DNA of 64,000 nt from Incurvaria masculella. Taxonomy: Eukaryota; Arthropoda; Insecta; Lepidoptera; Incurvariidae. Numbering within the stretch: position 1 is the stretch's first letter; the number at the start of each line of letters is the position of its first letter. Location of the stretch: assembly GCA_946894095.1 (NCBI GenBank), contig OX335649.1, positions 17,750,001-17,814,000 of the forward strand, written 5' to 3'. The notes beneath the pieces are model-generated. The model did not search any database, had not been told where the DNA came from, and worked only from the letters and a program-made list of their open reading frames with translations. The translations under genes and the position numbers were made by a program. Shown here in pieces: positions 1 through 12,320 of this stretch.

Positions 1-784
1 TCTTCTGCTTTCCACATACTAATTCCAGGAGGTTGAATAGTAATTCCAGAGTAGAACGTTTTTTTGCTCATTCAAAATTAACAATGAAACTATGGATCCG
101 AACGAAGACTTTTGCGGAGTACCCGTCATTTCGGAGTGATGACCTCTTTCCAGATTTTTGTGGGTTCTCGACGGGTTCTCTGAGTAACATTGGACCGCAG
201 GTCGTTCCGGGCTTGTGGAGTGGGAATGGGAATGCATTCCTCTTTGGAGCCGGAATGACCAGACCGACGACACACCTCCGCTCGCTAGACCGGAAGAGAG
301 TGTCACAACACGGAGAAAAATAGTCATGTTTCTTTTTTTTTTCGGACACAGGACACAGTGAGTGGGCCGATCCACACTCGGAGGTCGGGAGGGGGGGAGA
401 GGGTGGGCGGGGCGTGCAGAATTTGAATATTTTATCGAGTTCCCGGCGGTTCTGTTTGCTGATTTAAAACTAGCCCCGAGCGTGTCACGGGTTGGCGGGG
501 TCGATTGTGGCTCGCACGTCCGTACATTTACGTTTCGCCCGTTTGTTGTGCCCGATGTGGACGAGCGGGCGAAGATGGAGCGAGAAAGATCTACGACAGT
601 TCGACATTACCCCGCGTGCGAATGTAGACAAATCGTTACTGGGGTACAGCTACCAATACCGCTTTCGTCGGCCAGTACATTGCGAATTTGGGGAATGATT
701 GGGGGAATCTGAAAAAGTGTGTTTTTCAGAATATCCTAGATAAAAAAAATATTTTGGAACGTTGGAACTTGGGAACGTTGTATA
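1..784. other. No gene recognised
   Basis: Moderately GC-rich at 100-700, with overlapping ORFs on both strands but no domain, splice or codon signal I can support. Confidence 0.5.
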
Positions 785-885
785 TAAGCGGACATGGATG
801 GCTAAATATAACACCTGCTGTCATGACATCAGCCTGAAATGCCACGTGGGACCTAGGTTCCATGCCAAGACCTTCCTTACATACG
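785..885 (-). repeat. SINE tail fragment
   Basis: ggacatggatggctaaatat to ccaagaccttccttacatac; minus orientation, 3' part only. Confidence 0.6.
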
Positions 886-1921
886 GTAACATCACCGCGT
901 CAAAATACACTAAGCAAAAACATTATCATCAAACATTTATATATCTGTAACTAGACACTTTATAAGCTATCGAAGTATTTAGAATGTATTTCTAAAGGTC
1001 TTCTAGTTTCCATGTTATCAAAGAGCTTAACAAATAATCCCAGAAATGAACTCCAGCAATGTCAGAATACAGAAAGCATAATAATGGCGTGCAAACTTTT
1101 GCGTATTACTGCCCCGGTGTCGGAAACATTATTGCAAATAGCATTATTGCGTTCGGAATCCAAGCAGCGAGCTGCCGCCGCCGCCGCCGCCCCGGTCCGG
1201 TGGACGAAAACTATGCACAACTCGCTTAATTACTTGAGGCACGCTGAACCCACGACCTGCCTTAAGGCAGTCGTGAAGGCAGCGGAAATCGAAGATTTTC
1301 TAAATTTTAAGAAATTCATGATTTTTCCATTGGCCAAGGCGCAAGTTCGCACGGAGCGAAATCATCTTTCCAACCCCTAAAAGTTGTCAGATTTTAATCA
1401 ATGTTTTTTATCACTTGAGAAAGCTTCATTCTATGTCCGTATATTTTTAATTGTATTATAAATATCTGTATTTTTTAGTACAAAAAAATTGAAAATTCAT
1501 GTAAAAAAGATAACTCTTTTCCAATGTTTATTAGCCAATATTTTCCAATTGCAAGGGTATATTTTAAATTAAAAAAATACAGGCATAGATTTCGACATTA
1601 TATTTTTAAACCAATTTTTTCAAAAACCTAGTGTAACATTGAGAGCATGTAAACTGTTATCGCCCGTAGTGCGAGGAATCCATAGGGTAACGACTTTCTT
1701 AAGGGCGTGTGACGTCAAAGTAGACGTCGTTTGTAGCTTTTTAAACCATTGAAGTCACAAACTATTACTGTAGTGGCCAGAATATTAAGCAGTTGTGTAT
1801 TTAATCTTTTAAAAAAATACAAAAATCAGCTGGAATGTATTGAATAATGGTGTGAAAAAACTGGCCAGTACAAATTTCCAACTTTTTATTTATTTATATT
1901 TATAATAAAGTTTCTCGTCTT
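886..1921. other. No gene recognised
   Basis: AT-rich. Only a (GCC)6 tract at 1174-1191 stands out. Confidence 0.5.
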
Positions 1922-2000
1922 ACTACATGATTGAACTTAAACTGATGTTTAAGTCCATGATTGAACTTAAACTGGTGTTTAAGTTAAATCATGTAGTTTA
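1922..2000. repeat. Direct and inverted repeat cluster
   Basis: catgattgaacttaaactg occurs twice (1928 and 1962 region); ctacatgattgaacttaaac pairs with gtttaagttaaatcatgtag. Confidence 0.75.
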
Positions 2001-2164
2001 AGTTCGCATGGTGTTTACGTTCTCATGTTAAACTGGTAATTTTGCATTATACTTCGTGTGGGGTCGTGAGAAGTCAGACTTACGGGTTTTGATAGTAACT
2101 AGTTCTATTACGAACACGGGACGCGCAACCGACTAGCCGGCGCTGTCGTCAGTGTAATATGTAT

Positions 2165-2483
2165 TTATGTAACTGGACATGGATGATTAATGACAAACTG
2201 AACGTCAGATATTAGCCTAACTCACTACATTGAACTGGATGGAAAACACTGACAATTTCCATTGCCGCTTCGACCATCGTTCATTCAATGCGATGGTACC
2301 AACCCGGGCGGGATCAACCCTACCATCTAGTAAGTAAAGAAGAACCTACAGTTTTACGTGGAAACCGAAGCACGGCCAGCCGCAACGGTTGAAAATGGTC
2401 ACCCATCCAGAACCCAACCGCGCTCAGAGGCGTTAAACCAGCTTATCGAATCGCGAGCCGACAGCACTGGGCTACCGAGGCTG
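2165..2483 (-). repeat. SINE with 5S-type head
   Basis: Minus copy: tail tggacatggatg, body, then gtcacccatccagaacccaa and ctaccgaggctga at the head end. Confidence 0.8.
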
Positions 2484-2993
2484 ATGTATTATCACTGAAA
2501 AATTGCTACGATGCCGCTACACGGATGAGTTTAAGGCGCTAGGACTAGCCAACTACTCGCGCCATACAGATGCACCTTTAAACAAATGTAATAATATGTA
2601 GTGAAACGCCTCAGCAAGTCTCAATAGAACTCCGGACTGTTAACAATCTATTAGGATTGTTAATATTTTTTTATTCATCATTTATTTAAATAGTAATCAT
2701 AATAAAAAAAGTCTATTTTTCACATTAGAAATCTGAAATTAATATGATTTCTAGATATAAGCAAAAATAGCATATATGCATAAAGAAATAATTCCATTTG
2801 CTTTTAGATTTCTAAATTTAGTCAAAAAAGTTCGGAAACGGACACCGTTTCCGCAATGTATTTTGTAAAGAAAAAGGAAACATACATTAACGAAAATAGG
2901 TTGATTCCTAGACAAGAATGACACTTCTAATCGTCAGACTTAATTAGTTAACTTGGGGTGCCTCGTCTAACTTTGCGATTTGGCTAGTACCAG
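2484..2993. other. No gene recognised
   Basis: AT-rich; nothing seen. Confidence 0.5.
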
Positions 2994-3268
2994 GGCCTCA
3001 AGTCGCCACCCCCGCCCTGCTGCGCTCGTCGCACATCCCCGACGGCCGTTTTAAGTTCGTCGGCCTGAAAATTGGGCAGTCCTCGTCGCGGAGTAGACCG
3101 AATTGGGGCACCTTCGGGTCGCCGCGCACGGCCGGGCCTGCCGGTGACGGGCCCGGCGAGGGACTGTCATCGCATGCGAAGGGGCCCGCGACAGGAAAAT
3201 CCTTCGAGGCCTCTCTGAGGAACGACAAGAGGCCTCACACACGCGTCGCGCTCGAGGGGTGGGTTTAG
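2994..3268 (+). CDS. Candidate orphan exon, GC-rich
   Basis: A GC-rich island in AT-rich DNA. After a possible acceptor (ctagtaccag|GG) an open frame of about 85 codons reads PQVATPALLRSSHIPDGRF, KFVGLKIGQSSSRSRPNWGT and so on to HTRVALEGWV, then TAG. A donor GAGG|ggtgggt at about 3255 is possible. There is no Met, no recognised domain and no neighbouring exon, so this could equally be noncoding. Confidence 0.3.
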
Positions 3269-3360
3269 TCTGTCGTATTTTTTCAAGTACTTTAGAATCG
3301 CGGAAAACAGACGAGTTTATGTATCGATCAGCGGAATTGGACGTGGTACGATTAGGTGTT

Positions 3361-3771
3361 GTTTTTTTTTTATGCGACCTGACATGGATGGCTAATACCA
3401 CACAACTACCGTTATGATATTAGCCCAATACACCACATTCCCGAAGGAATTAGGTGCCATGCCAGGACCTTCCCTTTATGAGCACGGCTACATTGAACTG
3501 GATGGAAAACACGGACAATTTTTCATTGCCGCTTCGACCATCTTTTCATCCAATGCGATGGTACCAACCCGGGCGGGCTTAAACCCTACCACCTAGTAGG
3601 GGAAGGGAACCTACAGTTTTACATGGATTCCGAACCATGGAGCAGCTCGTATTCGTGACGAAATGCACTTATCGAACTCTGAAAGAGAAAGAAAGTTGCA
3701 ACAGGTGCAAGTTGGTATTGAACCCGGGCCTCTGGTACGCTAGGCCAGTTCCCGCGCCACTAGGCTACGAG
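3361..3771 (-). repeat. SINE, tRNA-type head, full length
   Basis: Read on the minus strand: head CTCGTAGCCTAGTGGCGCGG (A box) and a B-box-like GGGTTCAATACC, a body with cccgcccgggttggtacc, and a tail ending cataaaaaaaa. One of the best copies of this type, about 410 bp. Confidence 0.85.
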
Positions 3772-4252
3772 TTGTATTACGAGGACGTTATTAGGTCCCA
3801 TGTCAGGCAGGACCCGGCCGGCTGGCATGGTTTTCGCAGGCCCCGTGTAAGTTATAAAGATGTCGGAACCTGGCGTATGGCATAAGCCACGCATGTATGA
3901 GATCGGCTACTTTATACTGTTACAGTTTGCAACTATTTTTTATCTCGTTTAATGGGCACTGAAGTAGCTGGTAGGCACAGCTGCCCCGTCTCTACAGCCC
4001 CTGAACGGTTTTAATTTTAGTTAATATTTACTTCTGACTGGTTCTAAAGGTATATGTTCTTAAAGATTACAATATGTGTTTGTAACTTCATATATTTGAA
4101 GAAATATACAAGAAATATCCACGAAAGACAGACAGTGGCGCCATCCACTTTGACGAGCGCGTTGACATAGTTAATAAGTAACTGTATGTTGCGCAATATC
4201 TGCAAAAGAAAAACCCATACTTTTTTAAAATTATCGTGGCTTTTCTGTTGCA
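3772..4252. other. No gene recognised
   Basis: Only a SINE-like scrap (ttaggtcccatgtcaggcag) near 3790. Confidence 0.5.
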
Positions 4253-4490
4253 GTGACCAGTCAGCACTATACCGCCATGATTAAGAACTTTTTTGTGCCG
4301 GAACTGAGGCAGGGTATCGGTAGATATCTAGATATATGGTTTCACTGCTCACACTGCCAGGGCCTCAATGAGTACAGTCAGAGCACAATATCCCGGAAAA
4401 ATCATCAGGCGATTCGGAGATATGCCCTGGCCCCCATGGTCGCAAGATTTAACCCCAGCTGACTTCTTGCAGCGTATGATAACTGTTCTA
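4253..4490 (+). pseudogene. DDE transposase fragment (Tc/mariner-like), frameshifted
   Basis: One frame reads HYTAMIKNFFVPELRQGIG, a shifted frame reads STVRAQYPGKIIRRFGDMPW and PPWSQDLTPADFLQ. The WPPxSxDLTPxDF motif carries the last catalytic Asp of a DDE transposase widespread in insects. Only the C-terminal third remains. Confidence 0.65.
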
Positions 4491-6295
4491 ATAACCCACG
4501 CGTCCGCCTTTAAGTGTATGTACGGGGAGATGGAAAACATCTTGATGTTATTTTTCATAAATGAATTCCCAATTTTTACAATTTTCTTTTATACTTTAAA
4601 AATTGCTGTAAGTAGAACTGGCATTTTTAAAGTTTAAAATCTGGAGTGAGTCATTCTGTATGTTATGGTTGCTATATTAATAATCAAGTATAAGTTACTG
4701 TGTTAATGTTTGTTTAATGATGTATGTATAGTTTGTATTTATTACGTACTAATTTATATATTTTTCCCATACAATGCCTACAAAATATTCTAGTTTTAAT
4801 TCTTTCCTCATCAACCCAAAGGTTGACTGAAGAAATCACTCCAAGTTATACGTCCGCCTTTGTGCACTTCTTCAATATTTATTATATCTGTATGCTCTTT
4901 ATTATTGTTTAGTTGTGTAAAATTTTGCTATCGAGTATTTACATATTATATCAAGGTGGTTCAATTTCCGTTGGCGTAAACCTCTTTCCTTTTCGTTTCG
5001 AGTTCGATCCCCGCATTATAATACGAACAAAAACGGTGAAGGAAAACATCGCGAGGAAACCCAAAAGCTAGATTGGGGTTGCCAATCAAACACATCTTTG
5101 GCGTAAAGCTAGCTGACCTTGAGGTTTACCACAGAATAACTAATAAATTTGTCGGTGATTTTCAATAATTGCCCTTAGAAAGCTCCGGCCATCGTAAAGC
5201 ACAAAGGATATTTTGGTCCCTCTCCAAACGTTCGGAAAAAAACTAGAAAATAAAGCCACCACCGTCTGGGCATCATTTCATATTTTTCATAACTCCAACA
5301 AAAAGGCAGCATTTTTATATTTCGCTTATTCAGATGGGAGCGTAGTTGAGAGCGGTCCTTTTTTGTACAACTTTCTTTCGGCTCGGTGCAGCTTCAATCC
5401 TTTGTACGTGTAAGGACAAAGATCCTGTGCAGAGTTTGTTCCGAGGGTTTTTTTTTTCGTTCAAGTTCAGGGTTATTCAATCGAAATAAAGGTGGGCATT
5501 GAATATAACCAGTTTTTTTTATCTTAGATCAATACCGTTAATCAGGTTCAAAAAATAATTCAGGTTTATTTTCTTTAATTATGGTTAAGCGAGCAGATCT
5601 ATAAGTTGGTTACTAAAAATATGTGTTTCGCTTTCTATATTCGTTATCGAATAAAATTTTAACATTGCTGCCATAGATGCCAGGCTTACCCTTGAATTGA
5701 TATTATCTTTTTGGACAAGATTGATATTCATTTGCTGTGAGGTAATTTGTATAGTTAGAGTCTTGTTGTAGATATATACGTCAAATTAATTGTAGAATTG
5801 CTTATCTGCGGAATTCTTATAATTGGAATGTTTAGTTGTCTACTTGTGAAAGTATGGTGGTTTGTTGGCTGGTTTGTTCTTATTTCACGCAGTAACGGAT
5901 GGATACAATTTTTTGCATAGAGATATGGGCCGGAGTGACATAATATCGCTTTTCGATACTGTCCCTAGCTGAGCCGGGTACCGCAAACTTATAATATTAT
6001 TATTAAATTACTTCTCTACACACAGAGCATGGTTAAAATGTATGAAACATACCATGCGTTTGTTGTTAACCAGTGTTTTGGTATACCTAGTATAGTTGTG
6101 AAAATTCTAAAAATATCAGAAATGCAGGTTGAAACGTATTATGCAGATACAATATAAATATTGTCACTTTCCAGATACTCACAGCTAGACCACATTATTT
6201 CACCATGTGTTTGATTTCGAGAAGTGTCGGCGATTATATTATATGTACTCGTATTAGCTGCGGCACCCGGAACTGCTTGAAACGATATAGACTTT
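4491..6295. other. No gene recognised
   Basis: AT-rich, no repeat family or exon recognised. Confidence 0.5.
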
Positions 6296-6441
6296 CCTTG
6301 TTACTAATAAACCAAGATCATCATCTGAATTGTTATACAATGTTTTGTCCTTTGCATATAACTGTAGTATCGAATTAGAGAGAAAGGGACAAAACATTGT
6401 ATAACTATTCAGACGATGATCTAGGTTTATTACTAACAGGG
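6296..6441. repeat. Foldback element, ~58-bp arms
   Basis: Left arm 6296-6352 and right arm 6384-6441 pair with about six mismatches around a ~30-nt loop. The arm core is gttatacaatgttttgtcc. Confidence 0.85.
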
Positions 6442-7013
6442 TAATTTTTTCGCGGATAAAGAGCAGCCTACGTGTATGTAAACTACCCACACACAAAAAA
6501 ATCACGTCGATTCGTTGCTCATCTACAAAGGGTCTTCATATCTGTGTGATTTTCCTAAAGTGCCAAGCCATCTAAATATACAGAAAAGAAGAAAATTCTC
6601 AAAAGTAGGTAGCACAACTTAATGAATACCGCATCCATCAGTCGTGGAACTCGGCCCTTAACCCTTTCAAAGGAACGATTATCTACTAGACCCTGCTTTA
6701 AAACATACCTAAAAACACAGGGCCGAGTCGATAATTGATTCCAACACATTCTGAAAGCCTTTTTCACCCCTTCTACCCATCTCATCCCTCGGGCACAAAA
6801 GATTAGGTTAATGCCTTCCCGAACCCACCTCGCGCCCGTATTAATCATTCGATTAGGTGGTAACCCTGCGTCAGGCCCGCGCGCCATTGTTTTGTTGGCA
6901 GCACTGCGGTGTTGCTACTCTTCAAAGAGGACACACCTCGCTATTCAGGGTTTCTGGGACGTGGGATATTATTTTAAACTAAGCACCCACCTTCACTCCA
7001 GCTTTTATTGCTT
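6442..7013. other. No gene recognised
   Basis: A 110-residue minus-strand ORF (6555-6887) has no recognisable domain. Confidence 0.45.
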
Positions 7014-7302
7014 TTTAGGGTTCCGTATCCAAAGGGTGAAAACTGAACCCTTTTACTAAGCCTCCGCTGTCCGTCCGTCAGTCACAGGGCTGTCTCTCAT
7101 GAACCGTAATAGGTAGGCAGCTGAAATGTTCACAGAGTTTGTATTCATTTTGCCGCTATAACAACAAATAGGTGAAATAAAAAATAATAAAAATTAAAGG
7201 GGGTCCCATACAAAAAACGTGATTTGTTTGTGTTAAATCTAGTACGATGGTACGGAACCCTTCGTGTGCGAGTCCGACGTCCGGAAACTTGGGCGGTTTT
7301 TT
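7014..7302 (-). repeat. Lepidopteran CCGGCCAAGTGCGAGTCGG repeat, copy 1
   Basis: tttttagggttccgtatcca at the left, tgccgctataacaacaaata in the middle, a degraded gagtccgacgtccgg at the right end. Confidence 0.8.
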
Positions 7303-7525
7303 ACAAATCCACACCTTTTTGAGATTTTATCGGTCTTATTTTTAAGTAATAAAATCGAATGGAGATGGCTAATGAGATGGCATATCATAAACGATTCATT
7401 ATGTCGTCTGAATATTACCCTTCTCACGGTGACGATACCGTGAGAGGGGAGATTGAGACCCGGTCTGTCAAAAGCATGGACACATTTTAAAAGGCACCCA
7501 AATAAAATGGCAATGAACCTCATAC

Positions 7526-7655
7526 AGCTCTATTCAGAGTGGGCGGACTAACTTTAGTACGCGTTTTAAGGTCGGACTAAACGGGTTTTTGTATGGTTAG
7601 TCCGGTGCTAATCTCGTACTAAGTTTTGACAGAACCTCTCTGAATACGATTAATA
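7526..7655. repeat. Small palindromic element
   Basis: tattcagag...ctctgaata ends with inner actttagtacg/cgtactaagt pairs. Confidence 0.5.
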
Positions 7656-7778
7656 GAGATGAAGCAACGATACTTTTGTGTTTATTCGAACGCTATTCAT
7701 TTAAAATTTCTCACTACCATCTATTTCTAAATATATTATATTTCAAGGGACAGATTGCATTAAGAATGAATTAAATTT

Positions 7779-8073
7779 AAAAAACCGGCCAAGTGCGAGT
7801 CGGATTCGCACACGAAAGGTTCCGTACCATCGTACAAAATTTAACACAAAAAAATCACGTTTATTTTTTATTATTTTGTTATTTTACCTATTTGTTGTTA
7901 CAGCGGCAAAATAAATACATACTCTGTGAAAATTTCAGCTGCCTACCTATTACGGTTCATGAGATACAGCCCTGTGACAGACGGACGGACGGACGGACGG
8001 ACGGATGGACGGACGGACAGCGGAGCCTTAGTAATAGGGTTCCGTTTTCACCCTTTGGATACGGAACCCTAAA
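7779..8073 (+). repeat. Same repeat, copy 2, with (GGAC)n
   Basis: Starts aaaaaccggccaagtgcgag and ends ggatacggaaccctaaaaa. Contains a GGAC microsatellite of about ten units at 7980-8018. Confidence 0.85.
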
Positions 8074-8811
8074 AAGGGACCACTCTGGATTTTTTAAATT
8101 TTAAGAAGGTTAATTTTTTTTAATTTTGTTAAATAAGAGCTTTTATTTCCAAAATATTTGTAAAATCCCATTTCCTTCTACAAAGTCTAAGAATAAGGCT
8201 TACCCAAATATATAGACTACACAGAGTCAAATGACGGATGAGACCAAAATCGTTTCATACAAAGTATACCGTCATTTCTTTTTTGTAAATTTTTTTCAAA
8301 ATCGCCAGGTAGCTTCAAAATAATAGTCCGAAGTAACGTTTTAAATTTTACTTTGAAATAATGATGAAAAGTTCAGAAATATGATCGACAAAGAATCATA
8401 GGGTCTTCTCCCATTTACCAGAAAAAAATGGTATTTGTCCAGATTGCTTATGCCTGTTCACTTAACAATCTTTAAATGCATAGGTCACCATCCATCATCA
8501 TCATTTAAGGACAACTAGAGAAATTAAAAAGATTTCACAAAAAATAACATTTCACATTGCATGAGCATGTACGGATAACGATTTGAAAAGTTGTCTCACC
8601 TGGTAGATATGTTCCATCTCTCTCTAACTCGCGGTAGTGGTACTTGTGTTGACGTCTCACTTCTACTCTCTGTTCGTCTATTATAGTTATATATGTAGAC
8701 CTGCCTATGAGGGCATCACCGTATTAATTAAATATGGTTAAAGTCAATACGAATACGAATATAATTCGTGCCTTTCGTCCTTAGTTCCTGTGGTAAGGTG
8801 TTATCAGTTAC
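8074..8811. other. No gene recognised
   Basis: AT-rich; nothing seen. Confidence 0.5.
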
Positions 8812-8892
8812 CCCAACACCGAATATGGTGTAACCATAGAGGTGTAACCATGGAGGTGAGTTATTTCTTTACCTCCATGGGTGTAACCGATC
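8812..8892. repeat. Hairpin and short direct repeats related to MITE family E
   Basis: ccatggaggt and acctccatgg pair around a 13-nt loop. ggtgtaaccat is repeated nearby. Confidence 0.6.
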
Positions 8893-8967
8893 CGAGTTCA
8901 GTTCGTAACAAACGCGAGTAAGAAGACATTAATAAAACATTATCGTTGCATTTCCAAAATTACCTGA

Positions 8968-9400
8968 TTTTTTTATGCCACCTCCCATGGATGGCTAATA
9001 CCATACAGCTACAGTCGTGATATAAGCCCAATACTCTACATTACGTAGGAATTAGGTGCCATGCCAGTAGCCTAGTGGCGCGGGGACTGGCCTAGCGTAC
9101 CAGAGGTCTGGGTTCAATTCCGACATGCACCACTGTCTTTCTCTTTCCGAGTTCGATGAGTGCATTTCGTCACAAATGCAAGCTGCTCCATGGTTCGGAA
9201 TCCTTTTATCCGGAATCTTTTTATCCAATGCGATGGTACCAACCCGGGCGGGCTTAAACCCTACCACCTAGTGGGGGAAGGCGACCTACAGTCTTACATA
9301 TGCTTCGAACCTTGGGACAGCTCGCATTTGTAACAAAATGCACTTATCCAACTTAGAAAGAAAAATATAGTGTTGCATGACAGGGGTGAGGATACTACCA
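8968..9400. repeat. Rearranged SINE: + head inside a minus-strand copy
   Basis: Minus-strand tail at 8968-9066, then a + strand tRNA-type head (TAGCCTAGTGGCGCGGGGAC) at 9067-9203, then a minus-strand body from about 9213. Confidence 0.75.
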
Positions 9401-9687
9401 GCAGTACAGAATGTAACATGACGAAGTAAATTTTAAAAGTTTCTGACTCAACAATCCCATATGAAAATAGTATGCTGTTTTATTGTTTTTCTATGATTCC
9501 CTAAAAATATGAAGTTACTGACTAAACTTGTAGCGGCGGCGGGCACATTGAGCAGTTGTCACAAAGCACAAAAAATATGCTCGAATTAATTTTATGAATG
9601 TGAGGAGCGGGCAAAAAGTTGCCATTTGCAATCAGCAACTTTTAGCACAATGCCTCATAATAAAATTATCTCACAAATGCCAGTCTT

Positions 9688-9943
9688 TTTAGGTTTCTGT
9701 ACCCAAAGGGTGCCAACGGAAACCTATTACTAAGCCTCCGCTGTTCGTCCGTCCGTCCTTCTGTCACAAGGCTGAAATGTGCACAGAGTGTGTATTTATT
9801 TTGCCGCTATAACAAAAAAATGGGCAAAATAAAAAAAATAAAAATGACCTTACCAAAAACTGGATTTTTTGTGTTATCTATTGTGCAATGGTACGGAACC
9901 CTTTCTGTGCGAGTCCGACTCGCTCTTGGCCGGTTTTTTTTGG
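9688..9943 (-). repeat. Same repeat, copy 3
   Basis: Left tttttaggtttctgtaccca, right cgctcttggccggtttttttt. Confidence 0.8.
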
Positions 9944-10642
9944 AAAATGTTTTTTAAGATCAAATACAAAACTGTTTAGTGTGCTCGCCAATATAGTTAT
10001 TGTTTGTAACTACCCTAATTTTAGGTAGTTATAGCAGAAGTACCGACGAAAATCCCTTAATACACCAACATCCTCTAACGTTGACACGTAACAGGGCTTT
10101 CATTTTCGAGGGCGAGATTGTCCCTTATCGAACAAGCACGTCACAAGCGGAACCTGTTTATCAAGGGCCGACACCGCTTCAAGCGAGCACACCATCCGTG
10201 ATGCGGCAGACGCGAGCTATGTGACATAGAACAAGGAAAAATGCAGAAGCGACTAGCTACCATCCATTCAATAATCGATAAAAACTACAATGCTCTCGGA
10301 CGCAGCTATTCATCTATAATATGTGTAGCGGTAGGCTATTCAAATTTTTTTAAAAAGGTGTAAAAACACAACACTTTTTTTTCATAATTCCGTAAACCCT
10401 CTATTACGGAATTATATTAAAAACTTGCGCTACCTTTTTCACTCATTTCGAAAATCTTATTTATTAAAGAGCGTTTATTTATTTTCTCGTCAGTTTATTA
10501 TAACCTAAATGGGTCTTCCTTTAGGACATTTAGTAGGCTCTAAGGCGATTTATATGTAAACAGAGGACAAATTAATTAAACAAAGAAAGCTACCTATGTA
10601 GTAGAGTACAGGAAGCTGTAAAAATAAGAACGTAGTTTCTTT
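9944..10642. other. No gene recognised
   Basis: A 74-codon + strand ORF at 10000-10224 has somewhat coding-like composition but no known motif. Confidence 0.4.
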
Positions 10643-10866
10643 TTAGGGTTCCGTACCCAAAGGGTGAAAACGGATAGGTAGGTAGCTGTAATTTTCACAG
10701 AGGGTGTATTAATTTTGCCGCTATAACAACAAATAGGTAACATTTTAAAATAATAAGAATTAAAGGGGGTCCCCATACACAAAAAGGTGATTTTTTGTGT
10801 TAAATCTTGTTCGATGGTACGGAACCCTTCGTGTGCGAGCCCGACTCGCACTTGGCCGGTTTTTTA
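10643..10866 (-). repeat. Same repeat, copy 4, microsatellite deleted
   Basis: Left ttttagggttccgtacccaa; the CCGT tract and its flank are missing; right cacttggccggtttttt. Confidence 0.8.
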
Positions 10867-11534
10867 TTTCTTTCTTCAATTAATGTGTCCTAGGTACACG
10901 GTCGATTCTACATCCGTATCACATTCGCCATCCATTCATGTTTTGTACCCTTATTATTTCCTGCATGCATAAATGTTTTCTAATTTTCGATTTACCAGTA
11001 TTATTAATTTGTTAATCGGAGATACAGCACCATGAAACAATCAAATCATGTTAAATATGACAGATGATATAATCGACAAGTAGAGATTCTATATTATTAA
11101 ACGAGCAAAGAGCTTAGCTCGAGTAGAGCCATTTAAAAAAAATGTTTAAAAAATGACAAATGTTCAAATACTCGCGAGGTCTACAGCTAAGAGCCACTGG
11201 TGTTATGATTCTGAAAGATATTTCTGTGGAACGAAAAAACGATTAACCCGACGTTGACCATTTTTTTCAGCTTCATGATAAACTAGGGCCTGGTCATACC
11301 ATTTCAAAAGGGAAGATAACATGTATAATTTGCTACATTGTTTAGGTACACGAAAACCCTTTACAAAGCCCTCGAAGCTTTCGAGAAAAGGCTGTGAACT
11401 GAAATAGCATGTTTAGTTTACTGGAAAGGGGATAATGTGGTTATAAGTAGCCATTCCAGGGGTAAATAGGTGGAGGATCCATGTTTACCCTCGACACTAA
11501 ATGATGGATCTCATGCGAAACGGCTCGAAGCTCA
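10867..11534. other. No gene recognised
   Basis: AT-rich; nothing seen. Confidence 0.5.
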
Positions 11535-11703
11535 GGGACGCTCGGTCTTGCCTTCCATGCCTGAGGTCATGAGTTAAAGTCCCCACCCAGCTCATCTCTT
11601 TTTTCTTTCAGAGTTGGATAAGTGTCACGTCACGAATGCGAGCTGGTTTATGGTTCGGATCCATGTGAAATTGTAGATGGTAGGTTTGAGCCCGTCGTGA
11701 GAT
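11535..11703 (+). repeat. SINE, tRNA-type head, 3'-truncated
   Basis: gctcagggacgctcggtctt head, then the gcgagctggtttatggttcg block, ending where the next SINE begins. Confidence 0.65.
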
Positions 11704-11708
11704 TGTTG

Positions 11709-12097
11709 TCAGCCTCAGTGGCCCAGTGGCGCGACACTTCGGCGATCGCTCTCCGAAGTTAAGCAACGCTGGGTCCGGTCTGGTCTTGGATGGGTGACCA
11801 TTCGACCGTTGAGAGAGGCTGGCCGTGGTTCGGATTCCACGTTAAGCTGTAGGTCCCCTTCCTTACTTACTAGGTGGTAGGGTTTATCCCGCCCGGGTTG
11901 GTACCATCGCATTGGATGAACGATGGTCGAAGCGGCTATGAAAATTGTCTGTGTTTTCCATCCGGTTCAATGTAGCCGTGCAATATAAGGAAGGTCCTGG
12001 CATGGCACCTAGTTCCCATGTGGTGTGTTGGGCTAATACCATGACAGAACGTGTGGTATTAGCCATCCATGTCCAGTCACATAAAAAAAAAAAAAAA
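11709..12097 (+). repeat. SINE with 5S rRNA-derived head, full length
   Basis: The head at about 11739-11800 contains CCGAAGTTAAGCAACGCTGG and CTTGGATGGGTGACC, a close match to the internal control region of 5S rRNA. It is followed by the same body (cccgcccgggttggtaccat) and tail as the tRNA-headed SINEs, ending in A16. Best 5S-headed copy in the window. Confidence 0.88.
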
Positions 12098-12145
12098 AGA
12101 TACAGCCCTGTGACAGACGGATGGACGGACGGACAGAGGAACCAG
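12098..12145 (+). repeat. Same repeat, fragment fused to a SINE A-tail
   Basis: gatacagccctgtgacagac followed by ggatggacggacggacag, directly after the A16 tail of the 5S-headed SINE. Confidence 0.7.
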
Positions 12146-12320
12146 ATTACGGTGTTATCGTATCGGCCGTAAAGTAATATGGGTTGACAGGACAGCAAAA
12201 TTGTAGCTCGGACACTTTTTCCCGGGTAGCTCCCATCCCCCAACCGGGCCATAAGAAACATAGTTCCAATATGTATCGACATTATAGTTTGTGTAAGCTT
12301 TCAGCATTCATTGTACTTAC

